NCBI GenBank assembly: GCA_019155205.2
Contig: JAHNZQ020000308.1
Span: forward strand, 2,351,643 to 2,382,642
Length of the DNA stretch: 31,000 nucleotides
Direction of reading: 5' to 3'
DNA from: Gracilaria vermiculophylla
Taxonomy: Eukaryota; Rhodophyta; Florideophyceae; Gracilariales; Gracilariaceae
Of the stretch, positions 10,256 through 21,480 are shown piece by piece. The stretch's first letter is position 1, and the number at the start of each line of letters is the position of its first letter. The position numbers were made by a program, and so were the translations under genes. Under the pieces are notes generated by a model. It saw only the letters and a list, made by a program, of their open reading frames with translations. It was not told the origin of the DNA and searched no databases.

Positions 10256-12137
10256 GTGGCTGAGAAGTGAAGGTTTGATCAAACTCGGACTTTACCGGGA
10301 TTTCCATCTCGACGTAGTCATCTTCACAATGATTAGTACTCTCACCTGAGTCATTGCGTTCATCAAACTTCACATCTCTTGACACCACCACCTTGTTCTT
10401 TTCCTCATCCCACAGCCTATAGCCATGCGATCCAGCAGTGTACCCAATGAAGATCACCTGTACGGCACGGTTCACCAGCTTCTTCAGCTTGTGGTCCACC
10501 ACCTTGTACCAGCACTTGCTCCCGAATACACGTAGATTGCTCACGTTAGGCTTTTGTCCATGCCACAACTCATATGGGGTCACGGTACTGGGCAATGCCT
10601 TACACGTCACTCGGTTGCGCACGTACACTGCAACATTCAGTGCTTCTGCCCAGAAACTTTTGGACAGATTCTTGTGACAAAGCATTGACCGGACCAAGTC
10701 CATGAGTGAGCGGTTGAACCTTTCGGCGAGCCTTTTCTGGTGCGGATTGTAAGGCACAGTTCGCTGATGTTCAATACCGTGTGACGCAAGTTCTTTGGCA
10801 AATTAGTTTGAGATATACTCACCACCATTGTCCGTTCGTAGCGCACGAAGTACGCACTCATTGGCAGTAATGGTTTTAAATTGAGTACAAACTTGGCTTT
10901 GAACAAACTTGAGCCATTTCATGAACATCTGGGACGCCTCACGCTTGGTCTTGAGCATGTACAGGAAGCAGAATTGGCTGTAATCGTCGATGAATGTGAC
11001 AAAGTATCGCGAGATTCCCAAAGAACCCACCTCCACTGGACCACAAATGTCCGAGTGAACAAGGTCCAACAGCTTGGTTGCGCGCTCCCCGCCTTGCATG
11101 GGAATCGCTGCGCGGGTAGACTTGCCTACAACACAAGAGTCACATACATCCAGATTCTGTGCCACATCCACATTCAGCCCTGACACAATGCCATCCCGAG
11201 CCTTTTGCTTGATGCCACCAACATTTACGTGAGCCATACGAGCATGCCATGTCGACAGGTCGGATACAAGTGCGCTGTCCGGATCAGCAAGTTGTGAAAC
11301 TGCAGTACAGAGGTAGTAAAGGCCTTTGACACGGCCTCCTTGTGCAAGCAGAGGAGAGCCCTTGTACACACACACCCTGTGCTTGTCGAACACAACAGTA
11401 GCATCCAAGTCACAAATTGCAGATACCGATAGCAGGTGGTAACGCAGACTTGGCACGTGCACTACTTCGCTCAACTTGCACTTGCGACTTGATCCGTCAA
11501 CACTCACATCCAGCTCAACACAGCCTTTGCCACGCGACTCTAATTTGGAGGCATTGCCGATACTCACACCAGAAGCTGCCTTGCTCTCGAATGATTGGAA
11601 CATGGAGTCGTCATAAGTCATGTGTGCGGTAGCACCGGGGTCAACAATCCAGTCAATTTTAGTGGCCTTGACGGCTCCACGAGCAATGAGGCAAACGTAG
11701 GCAGAATGACTGTCACCCGTACCTTGCTCTTCGCATTGAGCATTGTGTACTTTTGCATGAGCAGCAGCATCCTGATCTTTGTTAGCCTCATCACGTTGCT
11801 TTTTGAAACAGTTTCTCTGGATATGACCCTTGGTGCCACAGTAGTAGCACACAACGCCCTTCTTTCGCGACTGTCGGCCGACCAACGCTGCTTCCATTTT
11901 GGACCCCTCCTTGGCACGATCGTTCATTTGCTGCTCTTCTTGCAGCAGACGACTCTTCACAAACTCTAAAGTGAGTTGGCGATCGCCAATTGTGGTATCA
12001 ATTGCCACAATGAGGTGCTCAAATCTATCCGGGAGCCCACACAGGATGGCCATAGCGATGTTCTCCTCCTCAACAGCAACGCCCATACACTTGAATTCCG
12101 ATGCCAGATGACGTACACGGTTGATGAACTCTAACAT
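10256..12137 (-). pseudogene. pol: Copia-1 Gag-protease-integrase polyprotein (no RT)
   Basis: A single frame continues from gag to the end of integrase with one in-frame TAA at 10803-10805. In order: a CCHC knuckle (CYYCGTKGHIQRNC, about 11820), a protease site WIVDPGATAHMT in which the usual DSG is DPG (about 11645), the integrase HHCC zinc site (WHARMAHVN to CDSC), and catalytic HSDICGP, LRTDNGGEY and LAERFNRSLMD. The core after integrase (LRVFGSKCWYKV) is also present. The frame stops at QPPI, just before where RT should begin, and joins copy B integrase sequence, giving a chance fusion frame down to 10065. The Ser-to-Pro change would inactivate the protease. Confidence 0.88.
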
Positions 12138-12469
12138 TTTTTCATCATCACGCTTCTTGGCAGACTAGAAGGACCGTCGGGCGTTGATTTTGTTGAGCAA
12201 AGTTTTGCGTTGGCTTCCCACATGTCCGCGGCGTTGTCGGCGTCCCTTACATGGTCTAAATGCTCATCACTGAGAGTCAGGCCAATGATTGCTCTGGCTT
12301 TGGCATCTTTCTTCTTCCAAGTAGACAGCTCATATTCGTCGGTGGGTCGTACAGAGTCGAGGTGATCATCGAGGTCTTTGAGCGCAAGTAGTAGCTCAAT
12401 CTTTGGCTTCCATACATGGAAGTTATCCTCACCCAACTTTTCAATTTTGACCCCACTGAACCAGTCCAT
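12131..12469 (-). pseudogene. gag: Copia-1 Gag N-terminal part
   Basis: An ATG at 12467-12469 starts MDWFSGVKIEKLGEDNFHVW, typical of Copia Gag, where the conserved N-x-x-x-W context opens the UBN2/DUF4219-like domain. The frame is lost close to 12165 and continues in another frame at 12137, so a small indel has split gag. Gag forms the cytoplasmic particle around the element RNA. Confidence 0.8.
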
Positions 12470-12515
12470 GTTTCGAGAGATCTACTGCTTAGAGGAAACA
12501 GATGGCTTGAAAACA

Positions 12516-12591
12516 GCAAACAACAACAAACAACAAACAACAAACAACAAACAACAAACAACAAACAACAAAAAAACAACAAATAAAATCA
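12516..12591 (+). repeat. (CAAACAA)n microsatellite
   Basis: About ten near-perfect copies of a seven-base unit (caaacaa) ending in an A-rich tail lie just upstream of copia-1 gag. It could be a leader repeat or the tail of another insertion. Confidence 0.85.
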
Positions 12592-13677
12592 ATAGACGGA
12601 TGGCACAGGCAGGATCACCAGCAGCAATCCGCGCACCCTAAAGGTCGGACCTCTGACCTCCGAAGCTCTTCCGGCTAGAAAGCGCTTTCTTCTGTCTGCC
12701 TCCTCCTACGCTCAAGGAGAAGGTGCGTCGCTCTTTACGAGACTTCCAGAGGATGGTTAATGACCAAAGATATGTCCTCACCAAATTAGCCCTCTCTGGT
12801 CTCTTGCAAGAACTTGCGCAACCTCAAACTAAAGTTACTTTGACCCCAAGGTACGCTGCAGACGAGAACTGATAAAAATAATTCGCGGATTCACCGGAGG
12901 TAAGCCTGTGCCACGTCGCCTCCCCGGAAGACCTGGGTCCCCGGATCAAAAGCTCGTTATGGGTATCGTTCGCAACAGTCCAAGCACCCGACCGAAAGTC
13001 AGGTTCTCACACAGATCATTACCAACCAAGTGCAGTACGCCACGACACCCCGTCCACAGGTGACCCCGCCGTACTCACCAGGTCTTCCGACCAATACCGT
13101 TATCTGCCCTACAAAAGTAGAATCGGTGGGGAGCCCGCTTGACAGAAACACCTACTTTGGATCAAGTCGCCAGGCTAACGTCCCCGCAGTATCAGGAATC
13201 ACCCAAAGTACTACGGATCAACCGCTCGTCGCACTGATCACCAAGTGATGACACCAAACACACAAACTGTGAATCACAAATCCCAGATTTCACACAAACT
13301 GCTGAGACACAACACGATAGTGCCCAGAATTCAACAAAAGAACGGACCTCAACCTCTCGGATCAGAACCCGCAAACACGACGCGGGGATCCCAACAACAA
13401 GAACAGAGGGAGACCAAACGAAAGGAGTAGCGATCGACAAACACGGGCGACAACGAAAACCCGAACACGACTACACGGCAGAACCAACGTCGAACCACTA
13501 CCAACACAACGCCCTCAGGGAGGAACGCGAGACCGAAAGAAAAATAACAACACCGACCAACGAAACGGTCAACAAACCCGACGCAACGGAACGACGGAGA
13601 GACCGAAGGAGCAAAGCGGGTGAACGGCGGCGAGGGAGAGTGGCGATACACAAGGGATAGCGGCAGAGGTCAGCGGG
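12592..13677 (+). other. Unexplained 1.1-kb block inside copia-1
   Basis: This block lies between the putative copia-1 primer site and gag and matches no other part of the window. Plus-strand frames include about 12716-12871 (KVRRSLRDFQRMVNDQRY), about 12950-13248 (SQVLTQIITNQVQY) and 13238-13661 (140 codons, very rich in Thr, Arg, Gln, Asn and poor in hydrophobic residues). From about 13245 to 13620 the plus strand is strikingly poor in T. I do not recognise a protein family. It may be a second nested insertion or an unusual leader. Confidence 0.35.
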
Positions 13678-13692
13678 GCTGGGCGCATAACC
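13678..13692 (-). promoter_or_regulatory. Primer binding site of copia-1, initiator tRNA-Met half type
   Basis: The minus strand reads GGTTATGCGCCCAGC, which differs at one base from the complement of the animal initiator tRNA-Met anticodon arm used by Drosophila copia. It directly follows the candidate LTR. Confidence 0.55.
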
Positions 13693-14265
13693 TATTTAAG
13701 GTCAGAGGGGCAAGGGAAAGTTGAGGGGATGCAAAGGAAGTTCGCCAGCTCTGGCTTGGATTTACTTGGAGGTACCTCGACCACGACTTATAAAGTGGTT
13801 CAGTCGCACCGACTAGGTTGCATCAGAAATTACACTACAAAGGCGAGACACTCAATACTACCAATCATCTTGTAACATGACATAAATGTACTAACCACAA
13901 TTCAATAATGCTTACAACAGCAAGGCACAACAAGGCATGACAGTTCCATACACTCATGAGACCATGACAGTGCACAAATTCACGCAACCACCTTACACTC
14001 TCTGTATTTCGCCACCACTCGTGTCCATACAGCAATGTGTGTGTATAGTTACCATGACGAGGCACATTACACTTAACCATATCTGGTGTACAGTAACCTG
14101 AGTTTGCAATGCGTACACCTGGTAACGATATGGTTGTGAACAACGTGCCGAGTAGCACACCTGCACACGTGTACCACACATAGTCAACTTCCAACACAGC
14201 CCATGGTCCCCTGAAACATTTGGTTGTCAGAGACAGCACAGGCACTTCATCCAACACTGTTGACA
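13693..14265 (-). repeat. Putative 5' LTR of copia-1
   Basis: About 573 bp between copy B sequence on the right and the primer site on the left. On the minus strand it begins TGTCAACAGTGTTGG and has a TATA-like CTTTATAAG at 13787-13795. The second LTR is absent because the element is truncated, so the call rests on position, the TG start and the adjacent primer site. A 133-codon open frame inside it is regarded as accidental. The flank atgca (14266-14270) is the expected duplication. Confidence 0.5.
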
Positions 14266-14814
14266 ATGCATGATGATGTTAGACTACCCACAGTGGCGAG
14301 GCACTCCTCGCAGTACGCATCTGTACCCTGCTCCTTAAGAAAGTCCGCTTTGGTGATGGGAAGAACTTGTTTCGCCTTATCAACAAGGGTCATCACCTCA
14401 GGGAGCCCACTATATTTGCCTCCAGGTTTACAACATTACAAGCATTCTCCATCAGATACTTCTTTTCTGTCGGCGTCCTGGATGACGAGACATGGAATTT
14501 TGTGTGTCCTCCAAAGGTATTTTGTCTTCGGCTTAGGTGGAGATTCGCGAAAGCGCGTCTGCTACCTGGTGTTTTATGCCAGGACAGTGAACGATGTCAA
14601 ACCCGAACTCTGGACGGCGTAGTGTACACATTTCCAGGTGTCCAGAAGCATTCCCCAAGGGCAGTATCCACTACAAGGGTGCGTGCTCCGTCCTCAAAGT
14701 AAAACACGAGCCTCCTAGGTACGGCAGAGTACGAAACACCGCCCATACGACGGCGAGACAAACGCGCTCCGAGGTGGAATAGTTTCGTCCCGTAGATAGA
14801 AGGCTGCGCATCCA
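14266..14814 (-). pseudogene. pol: RNase H and linker to integrase, copy B
   Basis: The minus strand aligns with copy C 21180-21710, which holds the RNase H C-terminal part and the linker to the integrase zinc site. No long sense frame remains in copy B here. Remnants include the DALSRICT-equivalent region. Long frames on the plus strand at 14224-14702 are shadows of this region. Confidence 0.6.
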
Positions 14815-16056
14815 TTATCCTACAGGTTGAATTCCACCTTCAGGTTGTTCCTCTAGAAGGGCACATCCACCATGGTATTTACAGGCGTCTGTTTCCAGTA
14901 CCATTCTACCGTGCCGTTTTTCGAGTACCAAGATCGGTGGCTTTTTTAACCTCCTCTTCAAGGTGTTAAAGGCATCAAACTCTTCGTCTCTGAGGATAGC
15001 CAACTGCATCGGCTTGTCAGTCTGCATGAGGCGATATAACGGCGCCGCAATGCATGAAAAACGTGTTAAAAATCTCCGAAAGACATTGCACAACCCCAAG
15101 AAGGAGCAGAGCTCCGTCTGGTTTGTTGGAGAGTGAGCATCATTGATTGCTTCCTGAGTTGTTGTGGAAACCTGTAGGCACTCTGGAGCACAATCGGCCC
15201 CAAATACTTCACCAAAGACTAGAAAAAGAAACACTTCTCCAGCTTCAAGGGGAGTTCAGCATCCTTCAGAAATTGGAGCACGTGCTTCACATGCGTAAAG
15301 GGCTCCTCCACGCTGCGGGAGTATATTATGACATCGTCAATATACACCCAGGCGTACTGCCACTTCATCGTTGACAGGAGTATGTCTACCGCAGGTGGGA
15401 ACGCAGCGGGTGCATTCTTCAATCCAAATGGCATCCTTAGGAATCTGAAAATTCCACAGTGCAAGGTGAACGTTGTCTTATCCTTATCGAATTCATCCAT
15501 CTGAATTTGCCAGTAGCCACTGTTGGCATCCAGCGTAGAGGAAACAGACGCATCGTCTAAGGAGTCCATACATTCATCCATACGGGGTATCGGGTATGAG
15601 TCGTGTACCGTTACCTCGTCAAGGGGTCTATACTCAATGTAGGACCTCAAGGATCCATCTTTCGTCTTCACAAACACCAATGGGGAGCCCATTTGGAATT
15701 TGGGGGCTCGATAACGCTCTTCTCCGGCATCTGGTTTATCTCATCGCGTTCGAGATCAGTCCCTTGGGGTCCGGCCCTCCTCGAGAGTTGATGTACCGCT
15801 TTCTCATCAGGCATGAGCTGGATGTGGTGCTTGATCAGGCTAACCTAACCCAGGCGACCAGACTACATGTCCTCAAAAGCGGATAGCATCTCCACTACCA
15901 TATGTTGATACTCTTCGAAGTTTTCGCCGATTTGCAGCTTCTCCTGCCAAGTGGCAGGATTCTCTTCCTCTGGAGTCGTTGATTTCGCTTTAACCTCCGT
16001 GCTCGGGATTGCATCGCGTTCCGCGAAGTCTTCCACACGAGAAAAATGAGCCAGCC
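14815..16056 (-). pseudogene. pol: Reverse transcriptase, copy B
   Basis: Two overlapping frames (15692-15219 and 15234-14815) carry the RT fingers, palm and thumb. Seen are GSPLVFVKTKDGSLR, LDANSGYWQIQMDEFDK (first catalytic Asp), FLRMPFGLKNAPAAF and the intact YIDDVIIYS active site near 15330-15344, followed by the LKLEKCFFF and SFLGLCNVFRRF thumb segments and the start of RNase H (ETDACKYHGGCALLEE). RT copies the element RNA into cDNA. A one-base frame change near 15225 and the lost frame before 15692 make it non-functional, although its active site is intact, unlike copy C. Confidence 0.88.
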
Positions 16057-16608
16057 TGTAGTACAGTGGATCTGAAGGTGATATTGTGGAGTGGCTTTAT
16101 GGCGTGATATTCCTAAAGAGGACTCGTATTTATTAACGGAGCCACGTGGTGCACTAGTCGGCCCGCGTGCGCTACAGTGTTCTTAAGGGACGATAGAATT
16201 TATACTTATACTAGTTTATTTGTGCGGGTAAGTACTACAGTAGGGAGACCTGCCGAGGCGGGCCCCTGGCTTGATACTTAATCTGCCGGTCGAGCTCCAC
16301 CTCTAGTGAATTACACAAAGCACCCTTGAGTCTTCATCTACTTTTCCGTTTGGAGACTCTCGTCGACCATGCTAAGCTTTCTAAGCCGCCGATCCCCAGG
16401 TTGCAACATAGCAGCGCCTGTAGGACCATTGTCCGCCCTGTGAACCTCCCTATCCACTTAGTATTTGCGGATCCCCTTTCAGAATTCCCCAGGCTCGTGA
16501 CAGCGAATACCGGAGACCACTTTCAGGAACTCGAGCCTTAGAGTCAATAAAAACTCCTAACGGACGTTGTGGTCGACTACCTCAAAAAGGAGAACTGACA
16601 GAACCACA
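16057..16608 (+). repeat. 5' LTR of copy C
   Basis: 552 bp starting TGTAGTACAGTGG and ending GAACCACA, the same family as the other LTRs in the window but in plus orientation. Its start coincides with the end of copy B similarity. Confidence 0.92.
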
Positions 16609-16629
16609 ACTGGTCTTTCGACATAGAAG
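16609..16629 (+). promoter_or_regulatory. Candidate primer binding site, copy C
   Basis: A two-base spacer and TGGTCTTTCGACATAGAAG follow the LTR, matching the same position in copy A with three differences. The tRNA is not identified. Confidence 0.45.
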
Positions 16630-16766
16630 GTCCTTTTCCTAAAGGATTGGAAAAAGTCGCAGGAGGACATTTTCTTTTGTTATTTGCATCGATTGGACCC
16701 CAACGGTGGAATTTTTCCTTATGGTGATTTGGATTTGGAAGGAACTCACCCCCAACCTACTCCTAT

Positions 16767-17447
16767 ATGGACCCCTCAGAACCACCAATAGAAACCCCCC
16801 TACAGGATCCTCAAGCAGTCGAATCCGTTGGTGGGCGCAGCACCCGCAGCGCTTCCGAGGAGATGGCCGTCAGACTGGAGGACCCTGAAAGTCTCTTTAC
16901 GAATCTTGGCTCTTTTATGGAGCGTTTCAGGAATCGCCGTCGGAGAGTGCACTGTCGGAGGCAAGCGGAATCCCACGCGGGACCTCTGTAGAACGCCGAC
17001 GTCGAGGATAGAGAACCGCACACGGGATCGCAGCCGCCACCTCAGGAGCTGCACGGACGAGAAGAACCGGAGGCGAACTCCCCACTGGAGTCAATGGCGC
17101 CTTGTCTTACGGATTGGCTCTCACAGGAGCTAGGTGAAAGAATATCTGCAGGTATTGAAGCTCACTTCGGATCGCGCCGCCTCGTCCTTGTGGAGGAAAA
17201 CGCAACGGAGAGTGCTCGCCGTCCTGCGGATACTTTGCGGGATTCCGACTCCTTCCAACAGGTGATTTCAGATGTCATCCGTGCAGAAGTTGGTTCGCAA
17301 ACCGCGCAGCTGTCCCCCGCGGCGGCATTTCAAAGTCATTCTTCCGTACAGAAGCGACTCCTTCTATCAACATCTAAGGTGACCCCGGGCAGAGGAGAAC
17401 AGGATACTGCCCCCCCTATGCCAAAGGAGGAAAAGATTCTGCCGTAA
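16767..17447 (+). pseudogene. ORF1 / Gag N-terminal protein, copy C
   Basis: The frame starts at ATG 16767 (MDPSEPPIETPLQDPQ) and continues to 17447 with one in-frame TAG at 16989-16991; the part after the stop (NADVEDREPHTGSQPP) still aligns with copy A. About 226 codons in total. It runs 35 codons past the point where copy A stops, ending KEEKILP. No fold is recognised. Its position makes it the first translation product of the element. Confidence 0.62.
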
Positions 17448-17476
17448 AGAAACGGAACCACCTCAGGAACTTTGGT

Positions 17477-18832
17477 ATGCACCGTCTGCACCTGACGCCT
17501 TGCGGAGGAGGACAGGATACCGGTCGCAAAGTACCTCACCCATGGAGGAAAGGACAGAATATTCCTGAGGTGAATCGCGATAACGGAGGTATTTTCAGTC
17601 ACCCAGACCACCTAACGGAAGGACGCCGAAAAAAACAGAGCGAGAAAAGTAGGAAGCGAGACACTGATTCGGAGAGGAGCCCAGACTCTGAATCCGTAAA
17701 CAGCTCCATCTCAGAGGACAATTTCCCTCCCAAGGAGAGTAGCAGATGGATCAGGAAGGACATCACGTTCAACGACCTATTCGCCAAAGTGATGGATTAT
17801 GACACCTACAGGTTAAATCATCGCTCCACTCTTTACGACGCGTCGGTTGCTAAACGACTCACAAAGATCCGGCGCCGCATGGATATTTCAATGAAGAAGC
17901 ACTCCTTCTCAGGCAAAAACCCCATCTCGGTGTTGAAGTTTCTCACACGCTTCCGTTCAGCGTGTAATAGTAATAATATGTAATACTCATATGTAATAAA
18001 ATGGTTTCCGTGAAGGTGCCGCCGTCTGATGCATGAAGTTCTACCTTACAGGTCAAGCGCACTTGCTGGTGCAGCCACGCCCCACGGGGAGAGCACGATT
18101 GTGGATGATCCCGGAACGGAGATCATGACGGCGTACCCGAGGGTCGTGAATGTTCTACTCAAAAGGTAAGCATCGGGCAGCATGATAGCAGATGCTGACG
18201 CTGAAGTCACCTTCTATAGGCAGAACACGGGAATGACCAGGACGGAGTTCTCGCAAAAGCTGTGGGCGAAGGTCCAGCGGTGTGTGAACGTCTATTCCGA
18301 ACGGTGGTTCAATTCGTTGTATGCCGAGGGACTCCTTCCCTCGATCCGCCCGAGGGTGCTCAATCACTTGACAATGCACCCAAATACCACCTATATGGAG
18401 CTAGCACGTTTCGCAAAATCCTATGGGGATACTTACCGTGCCGTTCCTGGCAGCCACGCTCCACTTTCGGACAAACGGACGGCCTCAAGGAACCGTCTGG
18501 TATCCGCCCTGACGTTGGACTCCAGCACTTTAGAGGAGGTCACCGAGCTCACACTCGTGGGACAGCAAGAGGCCCTTGTCCCCACATACGCCTCGTCTCA
18601 GGGAGCACCGTCTAGGACGAGGACACCCTCGTGTCCTGCTTTGTACGCCTCGGTAGGATCTTCCAGGAGTGCCCGATTCGTGAACCCAGGAGGCTGCCCC
18701 TGGCCTTCCAGGATTTGCTTTGTCTCGAGAGCCAGTACACTGTACAATTCTCACCCCGGCAATGAGGGCCGCCATCTTGCAGGAACGGGAAAAGAACTTC
18801 CAGCACTAGAAGGACACACCAACGGAGATTAG
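17477..18832 (+). pseudogene. gag: Gag capsid region, copy C
   Basis: Two segments in the same frame, 17477-17983 and 18182-18832, match copy A. The break between them contains a 35-bp AT-rich stretch (17967-18001, full of taata units) absent from copy A, and lost codons near 18060-18180. Conserved stretches are ITFNDLFAKVMDYDTYRLN, the ISVLKFLTRF segment and AEGLLPSIRPRVLNHL. Upstream is a basic, Arg/Ser-rich segment. This is the helical capsid core of a Ty3-type Gag. No CCHC knuckle is evident in 18833-19138. Confidence 0.72.
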
Positions 18833-19138
18833 GAGTTATCGCACAGCGTATCGTGACATCCGCTCCCCTCAAGGAAACTACAGCTACTGCACGCCGTTGC
18901 GAGTGCAGCCTATTGCACTGTTATTTGCGCCATCAGCGTAGGGGTCGGTACACAAACAGCTCGCACCTCAAGGGAACACGTCGCATCTCGATCCGCAATC
19001 GCAGCAGCCATCCCGTACTGGACCTCAGCACCCCTCCAACCAGTACAACCCTCAGAGTCACGCGTAGAGGCTCCGCGTGGCTCGTTACCATCGAGCCTTA
19101 GCTCCACGGAGGTCGCCTTAAGGAAAGGGGGAAAAGCC

Positions 19139-19866
19139 GTGTGCTCCATCGATGCAGAATCGGCGTGCCCCCCAATCCCGTTGGACCAATTCGACGCCTT
19201 GGAGGATTCTGTTTGCACGCACTGCCTTGAGAGTTACAAAGTGTTCGCCTCAATCGGATGTCACCCGCGCGCCTCTATCACAGTGTACGTTATCCTCGAC
19301 ACCGGATCTGGCCCAATCTTGTGCACCCCGACGCGCTCCTGCAGTCTGCTCTCCGCTCCATGAGGACTGGCAAGCTCCCTACGGTGTGCGATGCGTCGCG
19401 TCGAGCATTGAACATCCTCAGCGCAATACCCCTGTATCTCCGGCTGGGCTCTTTAAAGGTGAACGTGTGGTTTATCGTAGGAACCAGCTTGGCCGCACAA
19501 TGCATATTCGGCACTTCCTTTGTGGATCGGTATGTACTTGTAATATACCATTGTTTGGGGACGGTGACGTTTCACGACGCCGCCCTTGTAGTTCTCGTGT
19601 CCATATCTCCGGGACTGGACGCCAACGCACGTCACGTGGGTAATTTTCAAAAGAAGACACAGTCGAATAAGCTCTGGGTGGTGAAGAGCATCGAAGTACC
19701 CGCGAGGATTCAGGGCAAAGTTTGGGTACAGACTTCTGCATCTGGCCTTTCATTCCTACAGGGAAGGTCACACCTGACGCCTAAGCAGCACTCCATGATG
19801 GCGAACGGTGTGTTGGAAATAGTGCCGAACATCCCCTTCAGGGTCGTGCTCTTTATCCTGAGGTAG
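19139..19866 (+). pseudogene. pol: Aspartic protease region, copy C
   Basis: The first frame (19139-19363) holds a Cys-rich N-terminal segment (PIPLDQFDALEDSVCTHC) and the catalytic VILDTGSG at about 19290. A one-base shift moves the rest to the frame ending at 19866, with LRLGSLKVNVWFIVGTSL and IFGTSFVDRYV matching the retropepsin flap and C-terminal strand. The protease would process Gag and Pol in the particle. A later segment to 19866 links to RT. The same N-terminal segment is what remains of copy B at 28263-28363. Confidence 0.78.
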
Positions 19867-19979
19867 TCGCCCTTACGGCTCTGGAAAGGAACTGTCGTCG
19901 GATTGGCACTACCCGCCTCTGATAGACTGGCTTATCTCTCTTGTGTGTAAGACCTTGCAGAACGCGATGCTATGGCCAA

Positions 19980-20727
19980 CATGGAGGCTGAAGCGACATT
20001 AACAGTTCCAGAGGAAGAGAATACTGCCACCTGGCAGGAGAAGCTCCAAATTAGCGAAAACTTCGAAGAGTATCAACATATGATAGTGGAGATTGTATCC
20101 GCCTTCAAGGACATCTAGTTTGGTCGTCTGGGTCAGTTTAACCTGGTCAAGCACCGGATCCAGCTCATACCTAAGGCGAAGCTGGTATGCCAACTCCCGA
20201 GGAGGGCTGAACCCCATGCGCGCTATTTCGAACCCGATGAGGTCCGACGAATGCTGGAGAAGGGGATTATGGAGCCCTCCAATTTAATATGGGCCTTCTC
20301 GGTGGTGTTTGTGAATAAGAAAGATGACTCCTTGAGGTCTCGTATTGACATTAGACGCCTCAACGAGGTGACGGTACGCGATTCGTACCCGATACTCCGT
20401 ATGGATAAATGTATCGACTCCTTAGGTGATGCGTTAGTTTTCTCTACGCTGGATGACAACAGCGGCTACTGGCAAATTGAGATGGATGACTCTGACAAGA
20501 ATAAAACAACGTTCATCTTGCACTGTAGAATCTTCAGATTTCTAAGGATGCAATTTGGATTGAAGAATGAACCCGCTACGTTCCAACCTGCGGTGGAAGT
20601 AATCCCGTCGGCAGTGAGGTGGCAGTACGCCTTGGTGTATATTAATGATGTCATAATATACTCCTGCATCGTGGAGGAGCCCTTTTACGCATGTGAAGCA
20701 CGCGCTCCAACTCCTGAAGGGTGCTAG
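19980..20727 (+). pseudogene. pol: Reverse transcriptase fingers and palm, copy C
   Basis: The frame 20251-20727 includes VVFVNKKDDSLRSRID, VFSTLDDNSGYWQIEMDD (first catalytic Asp), FLRMQFGLKNEPATFQ and YINDVIIYS at 20638-20661. In the active-site box the first Asp of YxDD has become Asn (codon AAT at 20644-20646), which should abolish polymerisation. The upstream part (19980-20250) contains the RT connection with a TAG at 20116-20118 where copy-family logic expects Trp. A frameshift near 20690 moves the thumb to another frame. Confidence 0.85.
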
Positions 20728-21480
20728 ACTCACCCTAAAGCTGGAGAAATGCTTCTTTTTCAATACCTCGGTGGACTGCCTGGGGCACGTTGTGCTCACG
20801 GGCCGCCTAAAGGTTTCCACAAAAACTCAGGATGCCATCAAGGACGCCCACCCTCCCACAACCCAGACGGAGCTCCGCTCTTTCCGGGGATTGTGTAATG
20901 TCTTCCAGAGGTTTGGCCCGAACTTCTCCCGTATCGTGGCGCCGTTAAATTGCCTCTTGGAGAAGAACAGGCCAACGCAATTGGCTTTATTGATGGACGA
21001 AGAGTTTGAAGCCTTTAACACCCTGAAGAGGAGACCTATAGAGCCACTGATCTTGGTACTCCAGAGTCGGAACGGCCGACTGGTGCTGGACACAGGCGCC
21101 TGCAAATACCAGGTCGAATTTGCCCTCGTACAGGAACAAACTGAAGGTGGACTTCAACCTATCGGATACTGAAGTCGCAGCCTCACACGTACGGAACGGA
21201 ACCATTCCATCTCGGAGCCCGAATGTCTCGCCATCGTCTGGGTGGTGATACTTTTACGCCCATACCTGGAAGGCGCGTGTTTCACCTCGGGAACGGATGA
21301 CGCACTATTGAAATGGATACTGTCATTGACGGATGCTTCCGGCCACTTGGGAAGTAGGAGGCCACGCCTCCTGGAGTTCGAGTTTGACATCATCCACCGT
21401 CCTGGCATAAAACACTAGGCAGCGGACGCGCTCTCGCGAATCTGCACCGAGGGCGAAGACAAAACACCTTTGGAGGACAC
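20693..21480 (+). pseudogene. pol: RT thumb and RNase H, copy C
   Basis: The frame 20693-21172 has LTLKLEKCFFFNTSVDCLGHV, ELRSFRGLCNVFQRFGPNFS (thumb) and LVLDTGACKYQVEFAL (start of RNase H, where the first acidic residue context DTDACK has become DTGACK). The domain continues to about 21450 through an in-frame TGA at 21170-21172 and a TAG at 21416-21418, with ECLAIVWVVILLRPYLEGA, LLEFEFDIIHRPGIKH and ADALSRIC. RNase H would degrade the RNA template. The loss of an acidic residue and the stops show it is inactive. Confidence 0.82.

Larger units (their letters stand above)
10256..14265 (-). mobile_element. Ty1/Copia element copia-1, 3'-truncated
   Basis: A minus-strand Copia inserted in copy B. 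Its 3' half (RT, RNase H, 3' LTR) is missing: sequence passes from the end of integrase straight into copy B at about 10255. A likely 5' LTR with an iMet-type primer site lies at 13693-14265. Between that and gag is a 1.1-kb block I cannot explain. The coding part has one frameshift and one stop only, so it is younger than the host copy B. Confidence 0.75.
14266..16056 (-). mobile_element. Ty3/Gypsy family G, copy B, segment 2 (RT and RNase H)
   Basis: This minus-strand piece resumes copy B where copia-1 interrupted it and runs through RNase H and RT to a point upstream of RT, where the LTR of copy C begins at 16057. It aligns with copy C positions of about 21710 down to 19924. Confidence 0.88.

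Noticed and set aside
10065..10757. A Copia protein with an unusual C-terminal extension
   Set aside because: The last 60 or so residues are copy B integrase zinc-region sequence; the fusion is an insertion junction that happens to stay open.
12516..12591. CRISPR-like array or telomere repeat
   Set aside because: It is a plain seven-base microsatellite without spacers and is internal to an element.
13865..14266. Minus-strand frame of 133 codons, Cys/Trp-rich
   Set aside because: It fills the putative copia-1 LTR, has no motif and ends at the LTR boundary; treated as accidental.
14224..14702. Plus-strand frames of 111-132 codons
   Set aside because: They lie opposite the RNase H/linker of copy B and align only as the reverse strand of that region.
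19258..19866. A separate membrane protein of 202 codons
   Set aside because: Its hydrophobic segments are the retropepsin strands after a frameshift of the protease frame.
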